From positions 1 through 48,916 of the forward strand of contig JAGSHH010000003.1 of NCBI GenBank assembly GCA_023954655.1: a DNA stretch of 48,916 nt, written 5' to 3'. The position numbers were made by a program, and so were the translations under genes. Source of the stretch: Colwelliaceae bacterium (GTDB lineage: Bacteria > Pseudomonadota > Gammaproteobacteria > Enterobacterales > Alteromonadaceae). The notes under the pieces were generated by a model. That model saw only the letters and a program-made list of their open reading frames with translations. It did no database searches and was not told the DNA's origin. Position 1 is the stretch's first letter; the number at the start of each line of letters is the position of its first letter. Shown piece by piece: positions 48,583 through 48,916 of this stretch.

Positions 48583-48916
48583 ACAGTATATTTAATCTGA
48601 CAGACAGCTAAGAGCGAGCAACGGACTTTGGTTGTTAAGGTTTTAAGGGTAGCAACTAGCCAATTATGAACATTGCAAACTCATGAGTATATTTAGGGCA
48701 ATATTAGCCAAGATTTTCTACTCACTTGTTGGACTGATTTAAGCTCATTACTTTCTGTGGGCATTCCTCGTTTTCAATATACAGCAAATATCTCAGAAAA
48801 ATACGCATTCTCATTATTAAGTATATATTCTGTTAATTTCCAAAAACTTTTTCGAAGTGAAGTAGAAATAGAGGTAGTTCACTTTTTTGTAGATACCGGA
48901 TATGTGCAGCTTTAAA

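Overview
AT-rich gammaproteobacterial chromosome segment; gene content and style resemble Alteromonadales (Colwellia/Thalassotalea-like, inferred from protein families only). A conserved housekeeping/LPS-core backbone (ATP-grasp fragment, mutM, coaD, kdkA, GT9 heptosyltransferase-like, waaA) is interrupted by two large blocks. Block A (~1.2-16.2 kb) is an ECF sigma/ChrR (singlet-oxygen/photo-oxidative type) stress island: rpoE-chrR, DUF523/DUF1722, photolyase, NTF2-like, SDR, FAD oxidoreductase, DUF1365, cfa-like, lipocalin, DUF2878, chalcone isomerase-like, DUF3833, MipA/OmpV, YfcH-like SDR, a four-FAS1 fasciclin lipoprotein and a LON-domain protein. By reading intergenic DNA I found six promoter-like matches (kTGATCy-N16-CGTA) with identical 16-nt spacing, one ahead of each transcription unit in the block. 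Block A is flanked by intact mutM on the left and by a degenerate second copy of the mutM 3' end (internal stop, ~19/28 identical residues) on the right, which looks like an insertion or replacement scar. Block B (~20.0-45.7 kb) is a starch/maltodextrin utilisation locus: LacI regulator, MFS transporter, GH97, four GH13 groups including two lipoprotein pullulanases, TonB receptors and a flavin-dependent tryptophan-halogenase-like gene. Eight GAATACGTATGC-type operator-like sites lie in its regulatory intergenic regions, and every asymmetric site has the same polarity relative to its gene. No rRNA, tRNA, CRISPR array or transposase/integrase was recognised.
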